64,000 nt of DNA. It comes from Planctomycetaceae bacterium. Lineage in GTDB: Bacteria; Planctomycetota; Planctomycetia; Pirellulales; Pirellulaceae. Where the stretch lies: NCBI GenBank assembly GCA_027487485.1, contig JAIYDN010000052.1, positions 248,001 to 312,000 on the forward strand, read 5' to 3'. The notes below the pieces were generated by a model. The model did no database searches. It worked only from the letters and a program-made list of their open reading frames with translations, and was not told where the DNA came from. Each line of letters starts with the position of its first letter. Within the stretch, counting starts at the first letter, position 1. The position numbers were made by a program, and so were the translations under genes. Positions 9,559 to 17,820 of this stretch are shown in pieces.

Positions 9559-10119
9559 CTAGTTCTTTTGAATTGGTTTTTCCATCGATCGCATTTGACG
9601 CAATAGATGTTGCCGAGCTGATTCAAAGAATAATCGAAAGTCCTCCCGTTGATAGTCGGGATACGTCCATTGCATGGGTTGCCACTTTTGGTCTCGGTAA
9701 GCCAGCGTAACCTCCCCGTAAACCCCATCTCGAAGATACACTCGGTGTTCCCGATTTTTGGTAGATGCCAAAACCAGTTTGGTCAACGAAAAATAGCCTG
9801 GATCGACATTCAAGGGCCGTGCTTCTTGGGTGGGGTGGCTCGATGCAAAATCGACTTCAAGTTGGTTGGCAAGAAGTTTATCGGTTGCTAGTTTCGATGG
9901 GTCGTAGAATTGCTCGAGCACGAAAAACTGCTTTTTTAGACCGTCACCCATGGTCGGTTGATAGTAGGCTGATTCAGAAAATTCAAATCGCTGACTCTGA
10001 ATCGCAATTGGTCCAAGTTGGTTCCCCACCTGGTCCATCAGCCAATCCAAAGCAAAATCGTGACGACTAAATGCAGCGACCAACGCGAGACAAGGTGGGT
10101 GATCTTTAATCCCCCCCAT
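9559..10119 (-). CDS. DUF4416 family protein
   Basis: 186 aa soluble protein with no signal peptide. It matches the DUF4416 pattern as I remember it: a short beta strand with AAFSRHDFALDW, FGPIAIQS-like LGPIAIQSQRFEF, YYQPTMGDGLKKQF, the central RPLNVDPGYFSLTKLVLAST and a C-terminal WTYPDYQRED. Function unknown. The start follows a G-rich run (ATGGGGGGG), so the exact N-terminus could be affected by a homopolymer error. It lies 13 nt before the WecA-like gene on the same strand, probably in one transcript. Confidence 0.8.
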   Translation of the reverse strand: MGGIKDHPPCLALVAAFSRHDFALDWLMDQVGNQLGPIAIQSQRFEFSESAYYQPTMGDGLKKQFFVLEQFYDPSKLATDKLLANQLEVDFASSHPTQEARPLNVDPGYFSLTKLVLASTKNREHRVYLRDGVYGEVTLAYRDQKWQPMQWTYPDYQREDFRLFFESARQHLLRQMRSMEKPIQKN

Positions 10120-10171
10120 GATTCAACCCCGATTCGAAAAATTGTTCCAAAGCCATCGGTTTAACTACGTT

Positions 10172-10864
10172 CTACATGTCCGGAGTCGACTTGGAATCAC
10201 TGGGTGGACCAAGAACGATTTGAAAGTTGCCGGTCATCAGCTTTTCACTCAAGGGATTCTTTCGGTCGATTGGCTCAGGTTGCAAGCCCATAGTGATGCC
10301 CTTTTGCTGCTTCGCTGAAACGCTCTTGTAAACGCCATCTTTAAGATTGAGTTCCTGATTCGCCTCAAAATAAAGTTGTGTTTCAAGCGTCTTTCGGCCT
10401 GAAGCAACCACACGAAAATGAATGTGCGGTGTACGACCAGGGTACTTTCCAGGTTGGATGGTTTTGAAAGAGAATGAACCGTCCAGCCCTGTTTGCATTC
10501 GTCCCCAATACTGGAAATTCGGGTCTAAAGGGCTATCACCGCGATCGTTAGGATGATTGTAGCGCCCCGAGTGACACGCTTGCCAAACTTCGACGATCAC
10601 TTTTTCCAGTGGCTGGCTGGATAGGTCGAGTACATTTCCGCGTACAACGATGATCTCTCCCTCTGCTAACGGGCTGTTGCTGTCCTTACGAGTCAAATCG
10701 ATGTCAAAGAACTCCTGCTTCTCAATCTCAGGGACAGGATAAAAAGGACCACGTGTCTGTTCGGCAGTCTGGATTAAATCGCTCGCAAGCGAATCGCCAG
10801 CCCAAAATCCAACCAGTCCTGCCCCTGCAACTCGTAGGGTAAAGTCGCGTCGCATCATATTCAT
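10172..10864 (-). CDS. Tat-exported intradiol ring-cleavage dioxygenase (protocatechuate 3,4-dioxygenase beta-like)
   Basis: 230 aa. The N-terminus MRRDFTLRVAGAGLVGF is a twin-arginine-type signal. The catalytic domain (about 35-220) has the non-heme Fe(III) ligand set: Tyr102 (GRYNHP), Tyr141 (GKYPGRTP), His147 and His149 (PHIHF). The Tyr-Tyr spacing of 39 equals that between Tyr408 and Tyr447 of the Pseudomonas protocatechuate 3,4-dioxygenase beta chain; the loop before the histidines is 7 residues shorter. It may cleave catechol-type rings between the hydroxyls, but export through Tat is unlike classical cytoplasmic enzymes, so the substrate may be extracellular. No beta-ketoadipate genes adjoin it. 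DUF4416 starts 52 nt downstream. Confidence 0.85.
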   Translation of the reverse strand: MNMMRRDFTLRVAGAGLVGFWAGDSLASDLIQTAEQTRGPFYPVPEIEKQEFFDIDLTRKDSNSPLAEGEIIVVRGNVLDLSSQPLEKVIVEVWQACHSGRYNHPNDRGDSPLDPNFQYWGRMQTGLDGSFSFKTIQPGKYPGRTPHIHFRVVASGRKTLETQLYFEANQELNLKDGVYKSVSAKQQKGITMGLQPEPIDRKNPLSEKLMTGNFQIVLGPPSDSKSTPDM

Positions 10865-11105
10865 GATTTTTCCATTAAAAGCTTGGGAATGTTCTAGGAA
10901 CCGTTATGGCTAATCGCCCATCTTAGTTACACACCAGAGGCGGCTTAGATCATCGTAGCTTATTCGACGGGAGTCTAGTGGGGTTGTAACGACTAGCAAA
11001 AATAAAACTGATTCAACGAGTCAAGGAATTTGTTTCACATTCAGGACTAGAACTCATACTGGATAAAGCCTAAAAATACGCTATCCAATTATTGAACCGT
11101 GAATC

Positions 11106-12368
11106 ATGTTACTTCGAGTTTTCGCAGATTTTGCAACGCCCAGACTAATGAGTGACTCAGAAGAACACGAACAGCCCGCCCGGAGAATTCGGATGCATCA
11201 TCCGAAAAAGGACTCTGGGCGCGAGCCGTCGAGACCATCGCCCTACCCCTGGCTTTCTCCCGTAGCAACAAGGCTTCGTGAGAGATCTGTCGAGGGGTTG
11301 TTGTTCGGCTGCGCGGTGGCTGAAGCTTTGGCTCAAGCGCATAACGGATTGAGACCTCGTGTTGGACTGAAGCTGTATGGCCGAAATCCGTTGGAGTATC
11401 GATTTCAACCGGGTGTTGGATTGACGTCTCATCGTACCCACGCCTTGCTGATAACCACGCAAGCGTTACTCGAATCGCGCACCGACAAGGATCGATTTGC
11501 GAATTCGCTTCGGAAGCGTATCAGTTGGTATCAACGTGCCTTTCCAATCAGCCACGTTCAGTCTTTTTTTTCGAGTGCTGTTCGAAAGTTCAGGAACGTT
11601 TCCTACGACAACTCTCTAGAGCTTGGGTTTGGTGACGATCCCCTTGTGCGTTCGCTGATTCTTGCGGTCGGTCTGCAAGGGGGAATGAATAACTTCTCCA
11701 ACTGGTTGGAAAAGTCGGTCGAAGTGACTCACGGAGATTCTCGCGTTCTGCATGCCGCCACTTTAACTGCGTACGCAGCTCAGATTGCTCAATTGCACGA
11801 AGATGATGCGTTGGATCCGATCAAAACCCTTGGCATGCTCATCGATGCTACCGACGAGCCAGAATTGCTTAATCACTTGAGGGACCTTGATTCCCATTTG
11901 CGAAGTCGGCGTTCGGTCGCTTTCGTCGCCAAGCAGTTCGGTTGGGGCAATGGAGTTCCTGCCGATGTACTGGCTGCTTGCATTTTGGGAATTTACAGTT
12001 GGCTTCGCCATCCGACTTCGTATAGGAATGCAGTGGAACGGGCGGTACTTCTGGGAGGTTCTTGTAGCGCCGTCGCGGTGCTGGCTGGTTCTCTTGCAGG
12101 AATCACCTTAGGTAAGAATCGAATTCCCCGACCTTGGACGAAAGGTGTATCGTTCTTTCCCTATGACAAAGCCTGGCGCGAGCAGTTGATAGAGCGAGTG
12201 AAGGATTGGCCGCATGGCGTGGAAGACATCCAAAATGCAAAGGGGCTTCCTTCACAATACGCAGGGCAAATTGCAAGGAACACTTGGCGGTCTATGTTTC
12301 GGCTCATTCACGCTGCAATAAGGCTACCCGTAAGATCGGTAGCCTTCAGTCTTCGTAAAAAAGGTTAA
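11106..12368 (+). CDS. ADP-ribosylglycohydrolase-fold protein lacking metal ligands (probable pseudoenzyme)
   Basis: 420 aa. Residues about 60-400 follow the ADP-ribosylglycohydrolase (DraG/ARH) all-helical layout: SVEGLLFGCAVAEALAQ at the start, a VTHGDSRVLHAATLTAYAA helix, and a final VLLGGSCSAVAVLAGSLAGI helix. At the positions where active enzymes carry TDDT and GGDTDT this protein has SHRTH and GGSCSA, so the aspartates that hold the metals are missing. It may bind a ligand without hydrolysing it. The first 45 residues are disordered and charged; ATG at 11148 (MSDSEEHE) is as likely a start. It stands alone, divergent from the dioxygenase across 241 nt and convergent with a membrane-protein gene. 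Confidence 0.7.
   Translation: MLLRVFADFATPRLMSDSEEHEQPARRIRMHHPKKDSGREPSRPSPYPWLSPVATRLRERSVEGLLFGCAVAEALAQAHNGLRPRVGLKLYGRNPLEYRFQPGVGLTSHRTHALLITTQALLESRTDKDRFANSLRKRISWYQRAFPISHVQSFFSSAVRKFRNVSYDNSLELGFGDDPLVRSLILAVGLQGGMNNFSNWLEKSVEVTHGDSRVLHAATLTAYAAQIAQLHEDDALDPIKTLGMLIDATDEPELLNHLRDLDSHLRSRRSVAFVAKQFGWGNGVPADVLAACILGIYSWLRHPTSYRNAVERAVLLGGSCSAVAVLAGSLAGITLGKNRIPRPWTKGVSFFPYDKAWREQLIERVKDWPHGVEDIQNAKGLPSQYAGQIARNTWRSMFRLIHAAIRLPVRSVAFSLRKKG
12320..12346. terminator. 9-bp hairpin at a convergent gene end
   Basis: Perfect inverted repeat AAGGCTACC / GGTAGCCTT with a 9-nt loop, inside the last codons of the plus-strand gene and 74 nt beyond the stop of the minus-strand gene. It lacks a long T run on either side, so it is a weak terminator candidate, possibly for the minus-strand transcript. 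Confidence 0.35.
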
Positions 12369-12419
12369 CAGTCAAAGCAAGCGAGGCAACTATCGCTCTG
12401 GAGCCTTCCGTGCTTTTCG

Positions 12420-13160
12420 TTACTTGGCTTTTCGTCTACGGCTTCCTAAGACCGACATGACCATGACTAGGCCACCCAGCGAACCAAGCCAAATCAACGT
12501 GGCCTGCCAACCAAACGTGGGGAAGTCCACCAAGCTGATGGAAGGCAAAGCGATCGACATCGCGACCGGAAACAGACAACCTACCAATATGCCAGACGAA
12601 ACAATTCCCATGGATGCTTGACGTTGTTCGGTCCCTCCGAATAAACGAAAGACCATTGCGAACGGAACAGCCAGAAGCAGACTTGCGATCGTATAACTTA
12701 CGACTTCAATCAGCAAGGGGCGAGTTCCTTCTTCGATCCCTGGAATGGATTCTAGCCCCTCCAAAAAATGGTTTGCCTGCGACCCAAGAATCGCGGCGAT
12801 GCTTCCGCATGCGGTTCCGGCCAAGATACAAAGCACAACCTTCAAAGGGCTCTTGATACCGACGACCAAGCTGGACGCTCCGAAGCATGCCCCCAAAATC
12901 GCAAACGTATTGAGTGTATTCCAAAAGCGGTTCTTCGTAGTCAACGCGGCGGCTTCGTCGAGCAAGTCCTTTGCACCCATCGGGTTCAGCCCTGTCAATC
13001 TTGCTGGAAGCTCAAATCGAAAGGGTACAAAGTTATAGATGGCCCATCCAGCTAAAACCGAAATAACCACCGAGCCAAACCAAACTGGCATCAGAATCGT
13101 TCCTGCAGGTGGTGTCGCGACATCTTGCGATTCACCAGGGCTTATTACGTCGGTACTCAT
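12420..13160 (-). CDS. Polytopic membrane protein of unknown function
   Basis: 246 aa from ATG 13160 (MSTDVISPG). A GTG four codons earlier is possible but less likely. About six hydrophobic segments: near residues 27-47, 87-105, 108-130, 155-177, 188-210 and 220-240. A soluble stretch after the first helix contains ELPARLTGLNPMGAKDLLDE. The C-terminus is a positively charged RRRKAK tail. I do not recognise the family and see no catalytic motif. It lies about 120 nt downstream of the mlaD-like gene on the same strand. Confidence 0.7.
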   Translation of the reverse strand: MSTDVISPGESQDVATPPAGTILMPVWFGSVVISVLAGWAIYNFVPFRFELPARLTGLNPMGAKDLLDEAAALTTKNRFWNTLNTFAILGACFGASSLVVGIKSPLKVVLCILAGTACGSIAAILGSQANHFLEGLESIPGIEEGTRPLLIEVVSYTIASLLLAVPFAMVFRLFGGTEQRQASMGIVSSGILVGCLFPVAMSIALPSISLVDFPTFGWQATLIWLGSLGGLVMVMSVLGSRRRKAK

Positions 13161-13278
13161 GAATCGAACCACATCTGTTCAAAAAAATAAATGGAGAGAA
13201 AACTTCTTGGGCTACAAGAGTATTTCACAATCGTAACCCAAGTACCAGTACTCCATGACTTAATTTAGTGCCAACGTG

Positions 13279-14556
13279 CTACTTGAGCCCAAGTCCCTGT
13301 GGACGGTTGCTGAGAACACCCCGTACCCCCAGTTGCCCTGGGTCACGCGCTAATTTGTCCGTGAAGATCCGTGCGTCCGCAACAATTGGCTGAAGCTTCT
13401 GAGTCAGGACCTGAATGTTGCCCGACGATGCTTCAATACTCTTGACCGCTTGAAGAACGGAAATGTAAAGCTGAGGGTTTTCAACAAGTTGGTTCACTGT
13501 CCCATTGCTGTTGTTGAGTTTGCTAGTGAACTTTTTGAGATCTTTGGAAAGTGCATCCAAGTTCTCTAGCGCTTGCACCGCATTGTTCACTAACTGCTCG
13601 CTGTTCTCGCTGACAGGTTCTGTGATTTCTGCAATGTTCTCAATCGCTACCCCTGCATTCTGGACTGCTTCACGTACGGTCTCCCCGATTCCTTCGAATT
13701 CCTTTCCAAGCCCCTCTAAGCTCAAGCTGAATTTTTCGAACCCTTTGAGAGTCCGTTGAGTCTGGGCCAGGGTGGTCTGCGCTTCCTTAAAAAGATCGGG
13801 CAAAAGAGTGAGCCCATTGGCAATGGCATTCGGAATTTCCGCCCGCTCCACTTGCTTGACAACTCGGTCGATGGAGCCAACCGTGGTGTTGATGTTGTCG
13901 ATCGTGCTTTTGGTGGATGAAACAAGGTCCTTGATGGGGGCTGACCCGTCGCCGACAATCGCCTGCACCGAAGCTCCTACGGAATCTAACCGAACCATGG
14001 CTCGCTCCAGGGACGAGATCAATGGAACGAAGTTTTGTTCGAGAGTACTCAAGAACTCTTGAGGGTCCTGCGAGTTCTCTCCTCCTTCAGAATAGTATCC
14101 TTCGCTCATAATGGTATTTGATTCGGCTAACTCCATCGCATCTAAATCGCCGTCCCTAACACTTCCGGGCGCTCCACCATCGAATCTTTTGATAAGCGAT
14201 TCCCTACTCGGCTTCACGAACTCGACGACGGCATCTCCCGTGATGAACGAACCTGCGGAAATTCGAGGCACCTCCGACTTGTTCAGCGGGTACTTTCGGT
14301 CCAATTCCATCGTCAAAATGACCCCTTCGTCGGCAGGCAACAATGCGATCCCCGAAACGCGACCAATCAAAACTCCATTTTTACGAACCGGAGTATCAAT
14401 GGTGACTTTCGGAGCTTTCTCGAAGTTGAAGTTGACGCGATAACGGTCAACCCAGAGCGAAGGAACGGCACCAAAAAAAGCGACCAACAGCACGCCAATA
14501 ATAGCCGATGCCAACACCAGCACTCCAACGCCAAAACGATATCCGCTATCTTCCAT
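13279..14556 (-). CDS. MlaD-like MCE-domain substrate-binding protein of a lipid ABC transporter
   Basis: 425 aa. One N-terminal membrane helix (about 8-30) is followed by an MCE/MlaD domain at about 38-115, with the VDTPVRKNGVLIG-type core and the SFITGDAVVEF strand. The rest is a long amphipathic, coiled-coil-like region with many heptad-like Leu/Val/Ala positions. It should sit in the inner membrane facing the periplasm and bind lipids for the permease. It is the third gene of a tight minus-strand set: permease (16336-15467), ATPase (15467-14559) and this gene 2 nt later. The long helical tail resembles MCE proteins that bridge the periplasm, though this is inference. Confidence 0.88.
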   Translation of the reverse strand: MEDSGYRFGVGVLVLASAIIGVLLVAFFGAVPSLWVDRYRVNFNFEKAPKVTIDTPVRKNGVLIGRVSGIALLPADEGVILTMELDRKYPLNKSEVPRISAGSFITGDAVVEFVKPSRESLIKRFDGGAPGSVRDGDLDAMELAESNTIMSEGYYSEGGENSQDPQEFLSTLEQNFVPLISSLERAMVRLDSVGASVQAIVGDGSAPIKDLVSSTKSTIDNINTTVGSIDRVVKQVERAEIPNAIANGLTLLPDLFKEAQTTLAQTQRTLKGFEKFSLSLEGLGKEFEGIGETVREAVQNAGVAIENIAEITEPVSENSEQLVNNAVQALENLDALSKDLKKFTSKLNNSNGTVNQLVENPQLYISVLQAVKSIEASSGNIQVLTQKLQPIVADARIFTDKLARDPGQLGVRGVLSNRPQGLGLK

Positions 14557-14558
14557 GA

Positions 14559-15467
14559 TTATTCTCCGTCGGTTTCGTTTCTTCGAATCGAGTCGTAGAG
14601 ATTGGGGGTCTCTAAGTCTCCTTCGTTTTTGGTCACCAGCATTTCCATCAACCGTTCGCCAGCTTCACCATGGACGAACTGCTTGACCCGCCTGTCTCGC
14701 GTCTTGTCCAGCATCTCAGGCACGTCATCAAATAGAACTTGCGACTCCCCTGGTTTCAATCGCGAAAAGGGATGCAGCATCACAATTCGGTCCGCAACCT
14801 TCCGGGCGGAATGCATATCGTGAGTCACAATAACGCTTGTTACAGGATATCGCTTTCGAGTTCGTAACATCAATTCGTTGATGATGTCGCTCATAATGGG
14901 ATCTAGGCCCGTCGTCGGCTCGTCGTACAACAAAAGATCAGGCTCCAAGATCAAGGCTCGCGCCAAACCAACTCGTTTACGCATCCCGCCCGACAATTGA
15001 GCCGGTTTCTTTGGCATGACATTGCTGGGAAGGCCCACTTCCGCCAAGCGATCAATAATGAGCCGATTCGCCTGCTTTCCCTTGGGAACGCCATGCTGCT
15101 TCAGGGGGAATTCCACATTTTGATGTATGGTCATGCTGTCAAACAACGCGGCATTCTGAAAAACGAAGCCAAACCGCTTTCGCATAGCGGTCATGTCCTG
15201 ATCATTGAGCAAGTTGATGTCCTGGCCATCAAATCGCACTCGTCCGCTTGTGGGTCTCAGTAAACCAACGATCGATTTGAGCAGCATGGTTTTTCCGCAC
15301 CCGCTCTCTCCAATAATGGCTACTGTCTGGCCACGAGGGATGGAGATCGAAACATCTTTCAGAATCGTCTGACGCCCGAATTGAACTGTCAGTCGCTCGG
15401 TTTCCACAATCGCACGTGGACCTTGCGGGCTTGAACTGACTATTTGATCTACAATCGATTCGTCCAT
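14559..15467 (-). CDS. MlaF-like ABC transporter ATP-binding protein
   Basis: 302 aa from ATG 15467 (MDESIVDQ). The frame is open to 15617, but that part lies inside the permease gene. Motifs: Walker A GESGCGKT, Q-loop FVFQNAALFDSMT, signature LSGGMRKRVGLARAL and Walker B LLLYDEPTTGLDP, followed by the HDMHSA switch histidine. The LSGGMRKR signature is that of the Mla/Ttg2/MCE lipid-transport ATPases. The start codon overlaps the permease stop by one base (TGATG), indicating translational coupling. It powers phospholipid movement between membranes together with MlaE and MlaD; no MlaA, B or C is adjacent. Confidence 0.92.
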   Translation of the reverse strand: MDESIVDQIVSSSPQGPRAIVETERLTVQFGRQTILKDVSISIPRGQTVAIIGESGCGKTMLLKSIVGLLRPTSGRVRFDGQDINLLNDQDMTAMRKRFGFVFQNAALFDSMTIHQNVEFPLKQHGVPKGKQANRLIIDRLAEVGLPSNVMPKKPAQLSGGMRKRVGLARALILEPDLLLYDEPTTGLDPIMSDIINELMLRTRKRYPVTSVIVTHDMHSARKVADRIVMLHPFSRLKPGESQVLFDDVPEMLDKTRDRRVKQFVHGEAGERLMEMLVTKNEGDLETPNLYDSIRRNETDGE

Positions 15468-16336
15468 CAGAATAGCTTCGCTCCAGATGGCCAAATCGCA
15501 AAATAGATCGCATCCAGAAACAAGTTCAGCACAATATCTAAAGCTAGGATCATCACGAAACTTTGCACGAATGCTGCTGTGGCCGCTCTTCCAACCCCAT
15601 CCGCCCCGGGCTGGCAATGAAAACCACGATAGCAGCTGACGATCGCAATGACTGCTCCAAAAAAGAAACTCTTGAAGACACCCGAGAATAAATCGAACGT
15701 GCCAACGAAATCACGGCTGTTCCGCAAATACTGTGCATGGTCAATGCCCAATACGATCACGCTGTAAAAGTACCCGCCGACAATTCCCATAAAGTCAGCC
15801 ATGACAGTCAACGCTGGAATGAGCAGGACACAGGCAAGAAAACGAGGAACGACCAAATAGTGAATGGGATTTGCACCCATGCTAATCAGTGCATCGATTT
15901 GTTCGGTGACGCGCATAGTTCCGATCACCGCTGCCATCGCACTGCCTACGCGTCCCGCCAACATGGTCGCCGCTAGTACAGGACCCAATTCTCGAACCAA
16001 GGACATGTTGATCACAGCCCCCAGTCGAGTCTCCATCCCAATACTCTTGAACTGGTGAAAAGATTGGATTGCAAGCACCATCCCAATGAACGTGCCCGTC
16101 AAGGCTACCACAGGAAGGCTCAGCACACCCACCGAGTAAAAATTCGGCAAGAGGGTCTCGCGTTTCGGACGTGCTGTCACCATCCAGCGGAGCATTTGAA
16201 AGGTGAAAAGCGAGATATCGCCAAGAGTTAAAATCCCTTGAACGGCGACCCCTCCCCATGCATTCGTGACCCGGCCCAGGCCGGTCATCATGCGGCTTTT
16301 CAAGGTGTCGTTATGCAGGTACGGATCGGTAGCCAT
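15467..16336 (-). CDS. MlaE-like ABC transporter permease
   Basis: 289 aa polytopic membrane protein with five to six helices. Family signatures: LTGTFIGMVLAIQSFHQF, the LVRELGPVLAATMLAGRVGS segment that contacts the ATPase, and TEQIDALISMGANPIHYLVVPR. It is first in the permease-ATPase-MCE set. GAAGGAAAG lies 5 nt before the ATG and supports the start. In Gram-negative bacteria this complex maintains lipid asymmetry of the outer membrane; the same job in a planctomycete envelope is inferred. Confidence 0.92.
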   Translation of the reverse strand: MATDPYLHNDTLKSRMMTGLGRVTNAWGGVAVQGILTLGDISLFTFQMLRWMVTARPKRETLLPNFYSVGVLSLPVVALTGTFIGMVLAIQSFHQFKSIGMETRLGAVINMSLVRELGPVLAATMLAGRVGSAMAAVIGTMRVTEQIDALISMGANPIHYLVVPRFLACVLLIPALTVMADFMGIVGGYFYSVIVLGIDHAQYLRNSRDFVGTFDLFSGVFKSFFFGAVIAIVSCYRGFHCQPGADGVGRAATAAFVQSFVMILALDIVLNLFLDAIYFAIWPSGAKLF

Positions 16337-16436
16337 ACTCTTTCCTTCGGTTGTTAAACCGCGAGGCTTGAGTCAACTTTGCCGAAAAGGGAGTTTGTGC
16401 CGACAAGACTAAGGCGTTATGAAAGCATTCAACGAA

Positions 16437-16468
16437 AAAAGCGTGCTGGTATTCCCCAACACGCTTTT
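16437..16468 (-). terminator. Rho-independent terminator after the small secreted protein gene
   Basis: On the minus strand a 13-bp stem with a single mismatch (AAAAGCGTGTTGG against CCAGCACGCTTTT) closes a short loop and runs into six T residues. It lies 93 nt downstream of the stop at 16561, and upstream of the mlaE gene on the same strand, so it separates the two transcripts. Confidence 0.75.
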
Positions 16469-16560
16469 GGATAGCATTGTTCCAGATGGTTTACCCACCT
16501 GAATTTGTGAAAGTATGCGACACGGTGCAGGTTACGACCGCTTGCACGCGTCCCCGTTCA

Positions 16561-17040
16561 TTACCAAGGTCCTCGGACAGGATAGACGCCGAACTGGTTC
16601 GTGTGACTTGGCCAATAAGGGGTCGCTTTGAACACGCCCATTCCGCCGCTGGTGGGCGCGTTACCGCCGAATTGATGATAGACCGGCGTCATTGTATTCT
16701 GGGACACACCCCAAGAATAGTTCGACTGCATCACCACCGTGGGTGGGACAATTAAAGCGGTTGGCTGACCGGTCTTCAAATAATAATACTCGCCGTGCCA
16801 TGGTCGCTGCATCGATTGGTTTTGAGCCCAATAATCGCCGACGGAACCTGGCTTGGCCCAACCAAGACGATTGCCAAGTCCTTCGGTGTTGCCTGGACCG
16901 TGATAGATGTGGGAACCCACGCCACCGTAAGATCCATAATATCGTCCACCAAAGCCGTGCTGGGCAGCACAGCTTTCGGACAATGCAAATACTGCTGCGA
17001 TCGTGATCGCTGCCATTAATGAAGTTCGAACTAGGGACAT
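16561..17040 (-). CDS. Small secreted Gly/Tyr-rich protein
   Basis: 159 aa from ATG 17040, chosen because GGGAGG lies just upstream; the frame remains open to 17103. A signal peptide (hydrophobic core about residues 7-19, cleavage likely after CAA) precedes a mature protein rich in Gly, Tyr, His and Pro (HGFGGRYYGSYGGVGSH). No known domain. The composition suggests a surface or matrix protein. The gene directly upstream on the same strand (17158-17628) encodes a protein of similar size and style with a comparable N-terminus, so the two may be distant paralogues. Confidence 0.7.
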   Translation of the reverse strand: MSLVRTSLMAAITIAAVFALSESCAAQHGFGGRYYGSYGGVGSHIYHGPGNTEGLGNRLGWAKPGSVGDYWAQNQSMQRPWHGEYYYLKTGQPTALIVPPTVVMQSNYSWGVSQNTMTPVYHQFGGNAPTSGGMGVFKATPYWPSHTNQFGVYPVRGPW

Positions 17041-17157
17041 GAGTCCTCCCGGGAAACCAGTGAGCCTATGAATTGAGCCGCTTGTTCCATCGTGCGTCTG
17101 CAATTAGTAAATGGATCCGACTGGTCTCCGACTCAGCCAACAGTGTTCAATGCCTGA

Positions 17158-17628
17158 CTATCGAGGAATCTCGATCATCTTGTAAATTTTCTTGCCAGCA
17201 GTACGCACTGGGGGTGCGTAGTACTTGGCGTGGGTACGATTCAATCCTTGCCCTTGATCATAATACGAATGGTATCGATCGTGATGCTGGTATAGGAATT
17301 GATGGGGATAAAGTGGCTGATAGGTGTTGTAGGTGTGTCCGACCCAGCCCGGAACACCAATGGGGGACATGTACAATGCGGCGTTCGCGGAATTGGCGTT
17401 TCCGCGTGTAAAATAGTTGTCGAACAAAGGTTGAGTTCCTTTGCCGAGCAAATTGGCGTAGCTATCCATCGAGCCCGATTCCATTCCCATAGGAACGTAC
17501 GAACCAGCCATCGCCCCTCCGCAATTCCCGCCTGGGCATTGCGCATTAGCTGCATTTTCGTTGATAAACGCGATGCCAGCCCCTAGCAAAAGGGTTGCTG
17601 CCGTTGATACTATCCTTAGTTGTCGCAT
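17158..17628 (-). CDS. Small secreted His/Tyr-rich protein
   Basis: 156 aa from ATG 17628, selected because GAGGAGCAGG lies immediately before it; an upstream in-frame ATG at 17676 would add 16 charged residues before the signal peptide. The signal (about residues 5-26, cleavage after ANA) is followed by a Cys pair in CPGGNCGG and a Tyr/His/Gln-rich centre (YPHQFLYQHHDRYHSYY). The C-terminus is basic (GKKIYKMIEIPR). No recognised domain. It lies 118 nt before the small secreted protein gene at 16561 and 193 nt after the end of smc. Confidence 0.68.
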   Translation of the reverse strand: MRQLRIVSTAATLLLGAGIAFINENAANAQCPGGNCGGAMAGSYVPMGMESGSMDSYANLLGKGTQPLFDNYFTRGNANSANAALYMSPIGVPGWVGHTYNTYQPLYPHQFLYQHHDRYHSYYDQGQGLNRTHAKYYAPPVRTAGKKIYKMIEIPR

Positions 17629-17820
17629 ATCCTGCTCCTCAGCGAATTGATCTTTCGTAGACTCTCTCAAATCCATGCGACACGATCGATGGATCTATCG
17701 CCTCACAGACCATTTCGACCGATCTAGGGGGCGATAGCCATCAAAAGAGATACCGAGATCGACAAACTTCGCTTGGAAGGGCTCAATACAACGAGAAAGC
17801 CGATCGTATCGACAAGAACT

